Made by a program: the position numbers and the translations under genes. Under the pieces are notes generated by a model. That model saw only the letters and a program-made list of their open reading frames with translations, was not told where the DNA came from and did no database searches. A stretch of 64,000 bases of DNA from assembly GCA_024696005.1 (NCBI GenBank), contig JAILHF010000056.1:1-64000 (forward strand). The letters run 5' to 3'. How positions within the stretch are numbered: the first letter of the stretch is position 1; every line of letters begins with the position of its first letter. Shown here in pieces: positions 17,424-28,067 of the stretch. The stretch is from Lachnospiraceae bacterium. GTDB taxonomy: Bacteria > Bacillota > Clostridia > Lachnospirales > Lachnospiraceae.

Positions 17424-18506
17424 TCATCGATTCTTGTACATGTCCTCGTAGTATTTCTGGTAGTCGCCGCTTGTAACGCCGGCCATCCAGTCTTCGTGCG
17501 AAAGATACCATTCGATGGTCTTGCGGATGCCGTCCTTGAACATGGTATCGGGCTGCCAGCCCACGGCTTCGCGGATCTTGTCCGGCGCGATCGCGTAACG
17601 ACGGTCGTGCCCCTTGCGGTCTTCCACATAGGTGATCAGATCGCGGGTAACGCCCGCTTTGCGGGGATCGCTGTCGGGAAGGATCTCGCGCAGCGTGTCG
17701 ATGATCAGTTCCACGATCTCGATGTTGTGCTTCTCGTTATGGCCGCCCACATTGTAGGTCTCGAAGAGCTTGCCCTTTTCCTGCACCAGATCGATGGCCT
17801 TGGCGTGATCGCGTACATAAAGCCAGTCGCGAACGTTTTTGCCGTCCCCGTAGACCGGAAGCTTTTTCCCCTGAAGCGCGTTGTTGATCATCAGCGGGAT
17901 CAGCTTCTCCGGGAACTGGTAAGGCCCGTAGTTGTTGGAGCAGTTTGTGATATTGGCCGGGAAATGATAGGTATCCATGTAGGCCTTCACCAGCATGTCC
18001 GAGCCGGCCTTGCTCGCCGAATAAGGCGAATGCGGCGCATAGGGCGTGGTCTCGTAGAAATAGCCGTTGCCCTCGGGCAGGGAACCGTACACCTCGTCGG
18101 TGGAGACGTGCAGGAAACGCTTGCCTTCCGGATACGTCCCGTCCTCGCGCTCCCAGGCTGCCCTCGCGCAGTTGAGCATGTTCGCGGTGCCCAGCACATT
18201 CGTGCGGACGAACACGCCGGGATCTTTGATGCTGCGGTCCACATGGCTTTCCGCCGCGAAATGCACCACGCGGTCGATGTCGTTTTCCGCAAAGATCTTT
18301 CCGATGGCCTCCGCGTCGCAGATGTCGGCCTTCACGAAGCTGTAGTTCGGGCGGCCTTCCACATCCTTGAGATTCTCCAGGTTTCCGGCATAGGTCAGCA
18401 GGTCCACATTGATGATGCGGATCTCGTCCCCGTATTTTTCAAACATGTAAAGAATGTAGTTGGAACCGATAAAGCCTGCTCCGCCCGTCACAAGATACGT
18501 TTTCAT
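17424..18506 (-). CDS. rmlB: dTDP-glucose 4,6-dehydratase
   Basis: 360 residues. An NAD-binding Rossmann fold with TGGAGFIGS (7-15), the DRVVHFAAESHVDRSI region, TDEVYG with the catalytic Asp/Glu pair and YSASKAG with the Tyr/Lys pair identify the short-chain dehydrogenase RmlB. It makes dTDP-4-keto-6-deoxyglucose. An AAAAAGGAGAG site precedes the ATG, and it begins 25 bp after the stop of the long GH25 gene, so both share a transcript. Confidence 0.96.
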   Translation of the reverse strand: MKTYLVTGGAGFIGSNYILYMFEKYGDEIRIINVDLLTYAGNLENLKDVEGRPNYSFVKADICDAEAIGKIFAENDIDRVVHFAAESHVDRSIKDPGVFVRTNVLGTANMLNCARAAWEREDGTYPEGKRFLHVSTDEVYGSLPEGNGYFYETTPYAPHSPYSASKAGSDMLVKAYMDTYHFPANITNCSNNYGPYQFPEKLIPLMINNALQGKKLPVYGDGKNVRDWLYVRDHAKAIDLVQEKGKLFETYNVGGHNEKHNIEIVELIIDTLREILPDSDPRKAGVTRDLITYVEDRKGHDRRYAIAPDKIREAVGWQPDTMFKDGIRKTIEWYLSHEDWMAGVTSGDYQKYYEDMYKNR

Positions 18507-18531
18507 AGTCCGTCTCTCCTTTTTCTCCGAT

Positions 18532-21171
18532 TCAATATCCCATGTAGCTCCAGTTCAGGTCCACGGCCCCTTTGATGCCCGAGATCGTGCCCTTCGAGGA
18601 ATGCTGCCAGATATCATAATGTCCTGCGTAATCGGTCTTGCTCGTGTAATGCGCCAGCCATACCTTTGCCCCGCCGATGCTGCCGATATCCACCATCGGT
18701 CCCAGCCAGGACTTGGAGGAATACACGCCTCCCGCATAGCCGCCGTTTCGTATGGTCTCGACAAAGGCGCGGCAGACTGCCGTACGGGTTGCCCGGTCGA
18801 TGCCGTCCGCGCGGCCGTTCTTGCCCACCGTAAACTCCGTATCGATGAAGATCGGATAGCTCACGGAGTAACCCGATGCAAGGCTTAAGCACATCGAGGC
18901 TTCTTCCACGGCTTCCACCTCGTTCACGGCCTGGGTGAAGAAGTAGAGCCCCACCTTGATGCCGGCCGCCTGCGCATTCTGGATGTTGTAGCGGAAGGTG
19001 GGATCCTCGACCAGCACGCCGGTGGAGGAGCCGCGGTAACCGCAGCGGATGATCGCGAAGTTCACTCCCGCGGCCTTTACCGCATTCCAGTCGATGGTGC
19101 CGTTCCACTTGGACACGTCGATGCCCATGATCCCTTCGCCGTTCTTCACGGTGCCCACGTTGCTGTTCGCCAGGCTGCCGTCCGAATTGAAGTGATAGCT
19201 CACGCCCTGGATCACCTGGTCGCCGGTCACCTTGTTCCCATTCTTGTCGAAGAAATAGGTCACGCCGTCAAAGGTCTGCCAGCCGGTGTAGACATACTCG
19301 ATCTCGGTCACGATGAAGAATTCCTTGCGGGTATAGTAATCGGCGTAAACGGCTTCCACATACTTGTCGCCGTCCTTGTAATACAGCTGGTTGCCGTTCT
19401 TGTCCTTGAGCTTGGTTTCCTTGTCCTTTTTGGGATCCGGTCCGGTCCCGGTAGGCGTGGGCGTCCCTTCACCCTCTGCTGCCGTGGGCGTGGGCGTCCC
19501 TTCCTTTTCCCCGCCGGAAGTGGGTGTGGGAGTTCCTTCCTCCTTCTCCTTCGGCGTGGGCGTGGGTGTCAGTTCCTCCACCGGTGTGGGCGTGGGCGTG
19601 GGATCGTCGATGGGAAGCGGTTCCGCATCCGGTCCGGGCGCTGCCGCCACGGGATGGGGCGCAGGCTTGTCCGCTGCCGCCGCCGCAGTCCGCGATGCCG
19701 CAGGTACGGGCATGACTGCCCTTGCATAAGCGGGTTCGGGGATGCTGTCCTTCTCGACCTTCTTGTATCCGTCCGAGCCTTCCTTCGGCTTTTTGGACGA
19801 TTCCACCCATTCCACGGTGTCCTTGCTGGCCGGCGTGGGCGTGGGATCGCTGCCCTTGTCGTTGCTCCCGCCGGTATCCTCCACCGCGGCATTCACCTCG
19901 GCTTCGGTCTTGATCTCTTCCTTCACGTCCACCTTCTGGTAGGCGATCTTGTCACGGACGTTCACGCTTGCCTGTACTTTGACAAAATTGAAGCCCTTGA
20001 TGTCCACGGCGGCCACCTGATAATCGCCGCCCTTCATTTCCTTTTCGTAGATGATGCCGTCCTTGTCCTCATCCCGCAGACGGATCTTTTCCCCGTCCCG
20101 GGTCAGCACCACTTCAAAGATCACATCACGGATCAGACGTTCCGTGTCCTTGTTGATGAACTTGATCTTCAGATCCTGCGAAACCGATGTAAAGCTGATC
20201 AGCACCGGCACGCTCTCTTCGTCCGTTTCCGGATCCGTCCCGGCCTGCTGCGTGGGATCGTCCTTCGGTCCGTGATCCGCTGCGGCAAAAGCGATCAGGC
20301 CGCTGCTTCCGGGCGTGCCGATCGTGCTCAGGTCCTGTCCCGCGGCAAGGAGCGGATTCTCCTTTTTCGGTGCCGCCGGCAGGCCGCGGCTTCCCAGCCA
20401 GATCAATATGCCCGCCGCAAGCAGGCAGATGCCCGCGATGACGGCAGCGATGATCACGCCCCTGCGGCCTCCGCGCCGCACCTCGGGACGTGCGCTCTTT
20501 CCGCGCGATACCAGCTTTTCCAGGTCGGAAAGGCCGATCAGTTCGCCTGTGCCGAAGGCATCGTCCGCATCGGGATCGTCCTCCGCATCGGAGCCGTCTT
20601 CCGAAGTCCCGTCCGCCACCTCTTCCGGAGCGCCTTCTTCCGGGGCACCTTCTCCGGCATAATCCTCCGGATTCTCTTCCGTCTGTCCCTCCGGATCCTC
20701 TCCGGCATAATCCTCCGGATAGTCTTCCGGGAAATCGCCTTCTTCGCCTTCCGGCAGGTCGTAGCCGTAATCCGCGCCTTCCGGCAGATCTTCCATCTCC
20801 GGGATCTGTGCCGTTTCATCAAAGTCCATGATCGGCATCGTATCGTCCGGCAGCTGTTCCTTCACCTTTTCGGGAAGCTCGATCACACGGGTCTGCTCCA
20901 GCAGGATCTTGTCGGTATCCTGCGGGAAATCCGGATTTGCGTTCTCCGTCAGGCTGTCAAGCGTCTGGAGCAGCTGGGTGTCTTCCATGTTCAGCGCGAT
21001 CTCGCCGCTCATGTCCCCCAGAAGGAGCGTGTCCACGGAAACCTCGCGCGGAAGCCCCTCCGGGATCTTTATGGTTCCGGTCTGATCCAGGTCTATGATC
21101 TCGGGTTCTTTATTCTCGGAAGCTTTGTTTTTCTCTTCCGGTTTTTCCGTATTATTCTCGTCTTTCATCAT
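18532..21171 (-). CDS. Large membrane-anchored GH25 lysozyme with acidic cytoplasmic domain and cell-wall-binding repeats
   Basis: 879 residues. Residues 1-237 are hydrophilic and very acidic, with repeats of the PEDYAGE type, and must lie inside because one membrane helix follows at about 238-259. Outside are a SpaA/prealbumin-like domain (about 330-415), a PTPTPTP-rich linker (about 440-580), choline-binding-type repeats (YTGWQTFDGVTYFFDKNG, about 625-670) and a GH25 domain (about 681-879) with catalytic Asp684, Asp777 and Glu779. A long cytoplasmic domain on a lysozyme is unusual and suggests intracellular control or recruitment. The start has an AGGGAGAG site; the second Met is equally possible. 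Confidence 0.9.
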   Translation of the reverse strand: MMKDENNTEKPEEKNKASENKEPEIIDLDQTGTIKIPEGLPREVSVDTLLLGDMSGEIALNMEDTQLLQTLDSLTENANPDFPQDTDKILLEQTRVIELPEKVKEQLPDDTMPIMDFDETAQIPEMEDLPEGADYGYDLPEGEEGDFPEDYPEDYAGEDPEGQTEENPEDYAGEGAPEEGAPEEVADGTSEDGSDAEDDPDADDAFGTGELIGLSDLEKLVSRGKSARPEVRRGGRRGVIIAAVIAGICLLAAGILIWLGSRGLPAAPKKENPLLAAGQDLSTIGTPGSSGLIAFAAADHGPKDDPTQQAGTDPETDEESVPVLISFTSVSQDLKIKFINKDTERLIRDVIFEVVLTRDGEKIRLRDEDKDGIIYEKEMKGGDYQVAAVDIKGFNFVKVQASVNVRDKIAYQKVDVKEEIKTEAEVNAAVEDTGGSNDKGSDPTPTPASKDTVEWVESSKKPKEGSDGYKKVEKDSIPEPAYARAVMPVPAASRTAAAAADKPAPHPVAAAPGPDAEPLPIDDPTPTPTPVEELTPTPTPKEKEEGTPTPTSGGEKEGTPTPTAAEGEGTPTPTGTGPDPKKDKETKLKDKNGNQLYYKDGDKYVEAVYADYYTRKEFFIVTEIEYVYTGWQTFDGVTYFFDKNGNKVTGDQVIQGVSYHFNSDGSLANSNVGTVKNGEGIMGIDVSKWNGTIDWNAVKAAGVNFAIIRCGYRGSSTGVLVEDPTFRYNIQNAQAAGIKVGLYFFTQAVNEVEAVEEASMCLSLASGYSVSYPIFIDTEFTVGKNGRADGIDRATRTAVCRAFVETIRNGGYAGGVYSSKSWLGPMVDIGSIGGAKVWLAHYTSKTDYAGHYDIWQHSSKGTISGIKGAVDLNWSYMGY

Positions 21172-21187
21172 CTCTCCCTTGTTATGA

Positions 21188-21198
21188 GTTTACATAAC
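21188..21198. promoter_or_regulatory. GTTATGTAAAC motif at the transcript start of the large lysozyme gene
   Basis: The 11-mer (minus-strand reading) directly follows the -10 box at 21204-21209 and forms an inverted repeat GTTATG-n6-CATAAC at 21181-21198. The same 11-mer lies just after the -10 of the exopolysaccharide operon at 46267-46277. It may be a shared operator. Confidence 0.4.
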
Positions 21199-21203
21199 AA
21201 GTA

Positions 21204-21233
21204 ATTATACCACAGGGAGGCTTTATCCTGCAA
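21204..21233 (-). promoter_or_regulatory. Promoter of the large GH25 gene
   Basis: On the minus strand TTGCAG is followed after 18 bp by a perfect TATAAT, about 35 bp ahead of the start codon at 21171. It separates this transcript from manC, whose stop is at 21267. Confidence 0.7.
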
Positions 21234-21266
21234 GCCGCGGCCGGGGCCACGCATTCCGCTTCAGGA

Positions 21267-22337
21267 TCAAAGATATTCGTCCCTGTTGCAGATCTTTAAG
21301 TTTTCCACGATCTTGCGGATGTCGGTCGTGCTGTCCTTTGCGCAGATCAGGATGGCGTCTTCGGTATCCACCACCACCAGATCCCGGATCCCGACTGCCG
21401 CGATCAGCTTTTTCTCGCCTTCGATGATGCAGTCCTTCACATTCACGGTCAGCACGTTTCCGGCCACGGTATTGCCCGATTCGTTCAGCGGGCGCATGCG
21501 CTCCACGGAAAGCCAGCTTCCCACATCATCCCAGCCGAAGGTGCCCGGAAGCACGTAGATGTTCTTCTCTTTTTCCAGCACGCCGTAATCGATGGATTCA
21601 GACGGCAGGCTCTCAAACACACCGCGCAGGATGCTGTCTTCGTCCTCAGTGCCGATCGCGCTCTCGATGCGGGTCAGGCCGGAATAGATCTCGGGCAGAT
21701 GCCGCTCCATCGATGCAAGGATCGTGGATGCCTTCCACACGAACATGCCGGAGTTCCAGAGGTATTCCTCGCTCTCCAGATATTCCTTGGCCTTGTTGAC
21801 ATCCGGCTTTTCCACAAAGCGGTCCACCTTGAACGCGTCTTCCTTCGTGCTCTCGGGATTGAACTTGATGTAGCCGTAGCCGGTCTCGGGCGCAACGGGC
21901 GTGATGCCGAGGGTTACCAGGTTCGTGCCCTCTTCCGCCACGCGGATGCCGTCCTTCAGGACGTTCAGGAACATGCCCTTGTATTTGATCTGGTGATCGC
22001 TGGGCAGGACAAGCATGATGGCATCGCCATATTTGCGGCGTATATGGACGGCCCCCAGGCCGATGCCGGGCGCGGTGTTGCGTCCCACCGGCTCATAGAG
22101 CACATTCTCCTCCGGGATCTCGGGCAGCTGCTCGCGTACCAGATCGCGATAGCTCTTGTTGGTCGCGATGAAAATGTCCTCGGGATCCACGAGCGGGCGA
22201 ATGCGCTCCACCGTCTGTTGGATCATGGTCCTGCCGTCTCCCGTGAGGCTCAGAAACTGCTTGGGGCAGTTCTTCCTGCTGCGGGGCCAGAAGCGCTCAC
22301 CCTTGCCGCCTGCGAGTATCAATGCTGTGATCTTCAA
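21267..22337 (-). CDS. manC: Mannose-1-phosphate guanylyltransferase
   Basis: 356 residues, the length of the monofunctional enzyme without the isomerase domain. LILAGGKGERFWPRSRKNCPKQFL is the nucleotidyl-transfer loop; VLPSDHQI, ETGYGYIKF, FVEKPD and WNSGMFVWK are family motifs. The start is TTG at 22337, with GGGGAGG nine bases upstream and no nearby ATG in a better position. It makes GDP-mannose, the substrate of Gmd upstream in the cluster and probably of the divergent mannosyltransferase-like gene. Confidence 0.95.
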   Translation of the reverse strand: MKITALILAGGKGERFWPRSRKNCPKQFLSLTGDGRTMIQQTVERIRPLVDPEDIFIATNKSYRDLVREQLPEIPEENVLYEPVGRNTAPGIGLGAVHIRRKYGDAIMLVLPSDHQIKYKGMFLNVLKDGIRVAEEGTNLVTLGITPVAPETGYGYIKFNPESTKEDAFKVDRFVEKPDVNKAKEYLESEEYLWNSGMFVWKASTILASMERHLPEIYSGLTRIESAIGTEDEDSILRGVFESLPSESIDYGVLEKEKNIYVLPGTFGWDDVGSWLSVERMRPLNESGNTVAGNVLTVNVKDCIIEGEKKLIAAVGIRDLVVVDTEDAILICAKDSTTDIRKIVENLKICNRDEYL

Positions 22338-22354
22338 TTTCTTTTTCCTCCCCT

Positions 22355-22383
22355 TTGTATCTCTTATTCTTTTATGCTATAAT
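22355..22383 (+). promoter_or_regulatory. Promoter of the polyprenyl-phosphate mannosyltransferase-like gene
   Basis: TTGTAT, 17 bp, then TGC-TATAAT (extended -10 at 22375-22383). It lies 38 bp before the start at 22421, in the gap shared with manC. Confidence 0.65.
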
Positions 22384-22420
22384 GCATCCGAAAACTATTT
22401 TATGGCAAAGGAGGTTTCCC

Positions 22421-23176
22421 ATGATCTCTATCGTGGTTCCCACCTATAATGAAAAGGACAACATCCTTCCCCTGCTTTCGCGCATCCACGGTGCCCTGGG
22501 GGATATCCCGCACGAGGTCATCTTTGTGGATGACTCCACGGACGAAACGCCCCGCGTGATCGAAGACATCGCAAAGAGCGATCCTGCCGTGCGGCTGCAT
22601 CACCGTGAAAACGAAAAGGGCCTTGCCACTGCCGTGGTGCTGGGCTTCCGCCTTGCCAAGGGCGATTACGTCGCCTGCATGGACGCGGATCTGCAGCATC
22701 CGCCCGAGGTTCTTCTGGACATGTACGCTGCCATGCGCGCACACGCCGACATGGCCATTCCCAGCCGCTTCATTCCGGGCGGTGACGACGGCGGCCTGGA
22801 CCTGATCCGCAAGATCATCTCCGGCACGGCGCGCTATCTGGGCAAGATCCTGCTTCCCTGCCTGCGCCACATCAGCGATCCCACCAGCGGTCTCTTCATG
22901 ATCCGCCGGGAGCTGCTCGAAGGGGCAAACCTCAATCCGATCGGCTGGAAGATCATGGTCGAAGTGCTGGCCATGTGTCCCGTGAAAAAGGTCCTGGAAA
23001 CGCCCTATGTCTTCCATGACCGTGAAAACGGCGAGTCCAAGCTTTCCACCAAGGTGAGCGTGGAATATGTCAAGCAGCTGCTGCATCTGATGCTTGTCGC
23101 TCCCAACCGCGGCAAGGGCATGCGCGTGGCCCGCTGGAGCACCAAAAAGCTCGAGATGAAAAAAGCTAGTCTTTGA
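22421..23176 (+). CDS. Polyprenyl-phosphate mannosyltransferase-like GT2 glycosyltransferase
   Basis: 251 residues from the ATG at 22421 behind AAAGGAGGT. The GT-A fold motifs SIVVPTYNEKDNI, FVDDSTDET, GLATAVVLGF and ACMDADLQHPP are those of dolichol/polyprenol-phosphate mannose synthases (DPM1 type). It has no C-terminal membrane helices, like the short DPM1 form. It diverges from manC, which makes its probable donor GDP-mannose, and would load mannose onto a polyprenyl phosphate for use outside the membrane. The last 11 bp overlap the convergent AraC gene. Confidence 0.85.
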   Translation: MISIVVPTYNEKDNILPLLSRIHGALGDIPHEVIFVDDSTDETPRVIEDIAKSDPAVRLHHRENEKGLATAVVLGFRLAKGDYVACMDADLQHPPEVLLDMYAAMRAHADMAIPSRFIPGGDDGGLDLIRKIISGTARYLGKILLPCLRHISDPTSGLFMIRRELLEGANLNPIGWKIMVEVLAMCPVKKVLETPYVFHDRENGESKLSTKVSVEYVKQLLHLMLVAPNRGKGMRVARWSTKKLEMKKASL

Positions 23177-24030
23177 TCCACTGCGCCCAGCGCTTGCGAT
23201 AGTCCTCGGGACTCATCTTTTCGTTATCCATAAAGAGCTCGCGAAGCTTTTCCGCATCGCCGACACCCGATTCGGCGGCCACCTCTTCCAGAGGCTTGAT
23301 GGTAAAGCGCAGCAGCTCTTTTGCTTTGTTCAGGATGCGGCTTTTCACATAGCCTTCCACGGATATGCCGTAGCGCTCGGCAAACACGGCGTCGATGCGC
23401 GCGAAATCCGCTCCGTAACGCTCTTCCAGGGCATGGCGGATCGCTCCGATCTCTTTGCACTCCAGCAGCTTTTCGTTCAGGGTCTCGCGCAGGCCTTCAA
23501 ACTTCTGCTCCTCATCCTCCCTGCATCTGGCCTGTTCCGTGCACAGAAGCAGGATCTCGGCGATCACGGCATCGGCACGCAGCTCATTTTCCGGGCTGTT
23601 TTCGCCGCGGTGTTCCATGATGCGCCCGATCAGCCCCTCTGCCTCCGCAAGGCGTTTTCCGAGCGGGATGCGAGCGCTTTCGCCATTATCCTTCCAGAAG
23701 AGCGGATAGACTGCTTCGGCCCTGGCCCCGTCAAAATGCACCCAGGCAAGCTCCCAGGGCGAGCTTTCGCTGCTCTCCTGCTCGTAATGCATGCGGCAGT
23801 CGATCAGCACGGCATCTCCCGTCCGCAGCTCGTATTGCTTTTCTTCATAGCGCAGCCAGCCGCTGCCGCTCTTCACAACAAAAAAGAGAAAGGACTCCAG
23901 GCCGTCCCGCACGGTCACGTGGGGTTTCAGGCTCTTCAGGGTCCCCGCCTCCTGCGCATAGCACAGATGCTTTCGCGCGAATGCGGAAGGCGTGAAAAAC
24001 AGACGGTCGGAACTCGTGATCCCTTCCGCG

Positions 24031-24047
<17 letters not shown>
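23166..24047 (-). CDS. AraC-family transcriptional regulator
   Basis: 293 residues. The N-terminal part (about 20-130) is an AraC cupin-type sensing domain, with GSGWLRYEEKQYELRTGDAVLIDCRMHYEQ followed by WELAWVHFDGA. The C-terminal 90 residues hold a two-helix-turn-helix AraC domain, although the second half (SGVGDAEKLRELFMDNEKMSPEDYRKRW) is divergent. Its start overlaps rmd by 17 bp, so it is cotranscribed with gmd-rmd and is probably a sugar- or envelope-responsive regulator. Targets are not visible. Confidence 0.82.
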
Positions 24048-26170
<2,123 letters not shown>

Positions 26171-26205
26171 TCAAAAACATTATCTAAAAATTCAACAAAA
26201 ATGGT

Positions 26206-26234
26206 TTTACAAACAGCCGTTTTTCCGTTACTAT
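26206..26234 (+). promoter_or_regulatory. Promoter of the GntR regulator gene
   Basis: TTTACA, 17 bp, TACTAT, about 70 bp ahead of the start codon at 26303. Confidence 0.65.
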
Positions 26235-26248
26235 TTGGGTATACCATA

Positions 26249-26260
26249 CTTGTATACAAG
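26249..26260. promoter_or_regulatory. GntR-type operator
   Basis: CTTGTATACAAG is a perfect 12-bp palindrome containing GTATAC, as in the GT-N-AC core of GntR/FCD operators. It lies around +8 to +20 of the predicted transcript, where a bound regulator would block transcription, so autoregulation is likely. Confidence 0.6.
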
Positions 26261-26302
26261 TGCACCATATGTCAAAGCGTCCAAAGAATACGAGAGGTAA
26301 GA

Positions 26303-26980
26303 ATGATTACAGACACAAAATACCCCCGTGAGACAGCCCGGGATTACGCCCTGAGAATGTTGAAAGAGAATATCCTCTCCCTGGAGCTGAAGCCGGGGAC
26401 CGCGATCTCGGAAAACGAGCTCTCGGCCGCGCTGAAGATCTCCCGCACACCGCTCCGGGAAGCGATCGTGGAACTCGCCAAGGCCTATCTGATCGAGATC
26501 TACCCGCAGAAAGGCAGCTTCATCTCCCTGATCGATCCCAAGATGGTAGAAGAAGCGAGATTCCTGAGACGGATAACGGATACCGCGGTCATCGAAACGG
26601 CCTGCGACGAGATCACCGATGAAGGGATTGCCCTGCTGGAGGACAACGTGGCCCTTCAGGAGTACTACCTCTCCAAGGGCATGACGGACAAGATCTTTGA
26701 GCTGGACAACCAATTTCATAAGAGCATCTACGTTGTGGCAAAGAAAGACATCATCTACGAGATCCACTCGACCCTGATGATCCACTTCGACCGGGTCCGA
26801 AACCTTTCGGTCGAGACCGTAAAGGACTTCAAGGTGGTAGGCGATCACCGCGCCATGCTGGAAGCCATCAAAAACAAGGACAAGAAAACGGCGGTAGAAC
26901 TGGTCAACAAACATCTGGGACGCTACCAGATCGACGAGAAAGAGATACGAAGCCACAGACCCGAATATTTCAAAGCTTGA
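26303..26980 (+). CDS. GntR/FCD-family transcriptional regulator
   Basis: 225 residues from the ATG at 26303, preceded by a GAGAGG site. A winged helix-turn-helix (about 10-75; LKPGTAISENELSAALKISRTPLREAIVELA) is followed by an all-helical FCD domain (about 90-215) with DNQFHKSIYVVA and a VGDHRAMLEAIKNKD metal-site helix, typical for sugar-acid or carboxylate sensing. It lies 82 bp upstream of, and on the same strand as, the LplB-type importer, which it probably controls. Confidence 0.9.
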   Translation: MITDTKYPRETARDYALRMLKENILSLELKPGTAISENELSAALKISRTPLREAIVELAKAYLIEIYPQKGSFISLIDPKMVEEARFLRRITDTAVIETACDEITDEGIALLEDNVALQEYYLSKGMTDKIFELDNQFHKSIYVVAKKDIIYEIHSTLMIHFDRVRNLSVETVKDFKVVGDHRAMLEAIKNKDKKTAVELVNKHLGRYQIDEKEIRSHRPEYFKA

Positions 26981-27062
26981 ATATTTCAGAACGAAAAGCC
27001 CACGGAACTCCGGACAAAACACCGGAACGGAAGGCGGGCTTGCAAATCGCAAGGAGGTTAAC

Positions 27063-28058
27063 ATGGCCGATTTAGAAGAACAGGCATTGCAGGCAGAAGA
27101 AAAACCGAAAAAGCCGGAAAAACCCAAAAAGGAATTCGTTCCCAAGTCAAGCGCGGGTATCTACCTTAAAAGGTACTGGCAGCTGTATGTGCTTTTGCTC
27201 ATCCCGCTTGTCTATCTGTTCATCTTCAAGTACAGTCCCATGTACTACGTGCTGATCGCGTTCAAGAAGTACAGCATCGTTCAGAGCGTTTCCGAGATGC
27301 CCTGGGCGAAGAACCACGGTTTCGAATACTTCATCAAGGCTTTCCAGAACAAGGATTTCCGCTACGCCCTGCGTAACACGGTCTTCCTGAACCTGCTGGA
27401 CATCCTTGCCGGTTTCCCGATCCCCATCATCTTTGCTCTGCTTTTGAACGAGCTGCGCCTGAAGTTCTTCAAAAAGACGGTCCAGACCATCGCCTACATG
27501 CCCCACTTCCTTTCGTGGGTCATCATCTACGGACTGGCCCTGCAGCTCTTCACTCCGACCGATGGTCTGATCAACATGCTCATCCAGAAGCTGGGCGGCG
27601 AGCCGATCCACTTCCTCGATAACGCCAACAACTGGGTGGGCACCTACATCGGCCTGGGCATATGGCAATCCTTCGGATGGAACTCCATCATCTACCTGGC
27701 AGCGATCTCCGGCATCTCCCCCGAGCTCTACGAAGCGGCTTCGGTGGATGGCGCGGGACGTTTCCAGAAGATGTGGCATGTCACCCTGCCCTGCATCAGA
27801 CCCACCATCGTGGTGCTCCTGATCCTGGCACTGGGCAACATCCTGGGTTCCAACTTCGACAGACCCTTCGCCCTGCAGAACAACCTGGTCCTGAAGAACG
27901 CCGAGGTTATCTCCACCTTCGTATACAAAAACGGTATCAAAGGACTGCAGTTCTCGCTCACCACAGCGGTCGGTCTGTTCCAGTCCATCGTAAACGTGAT
28001 ATTCCTTTGTATAGCAAACTGGTTCTCCCGTAAGATGGGTGAACGCGGAATCGTTTAG
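27063..28058 (+). CDS. Oligosaccharide ABC transporter permease, LplB type
   Basis: 331 residues with a cytoplasmic Lys/Glu/Pro-rich N-terminus (about 1-30) and six membrane helices. The binding-protein-dependent EAA loop EAASVDGAGRFQKMWHVTLPCIRP is intact and contacts the ATPase. The sequence is of the LplB/YteP group, which imports oligosaccharides or uronate-containing sugars. AAGGAGGTTAAC precedes the ATG. No cognate ATPase is in the operon; such systems often share a common MsmX-type ATPase encoded elsewhere. Confidence 0.92.
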   Translation: MADLEEQALQAEEKPKKPEKPKKEFVPKSSAGIYLKRYWQLYVLLLIPLVYLFIFKYSPMYYVLIAFKKYSIVQSVSEMPWAKNHGFEYFIKAFQNKDFRYALRNTVFLNLLDILAGFPIPIIFALLLNELRLKFFKKTVQTIAYMPHFLSWVIIYGLALQLFTPTDGLINMLIQKLGGEPIHFLDNANNWVGTYIGLGIWQSFGWNSIIYLAAISGISPELYEAASVDGAGRFQKMWHVTLPCIRPTIVVLLILALGNILGSNFDRPFALQNNLVLKNAEVISTFVYKNGIKGLQFSLTTAVGLFQSIVNVIFLCIANWFSRKMGERGIV

Positions 28059-28067
28059 GAGGTAATT

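Noticed and set aside
19440-19880. PTPTP-coding repeats as a phase-variable microsatellite or CRISPR-like array
   Set aside because: The repeats are codon-level (in-frame Pro-Thr linker) with irregular spacing; no regular spacers and no frame-shifting unit.
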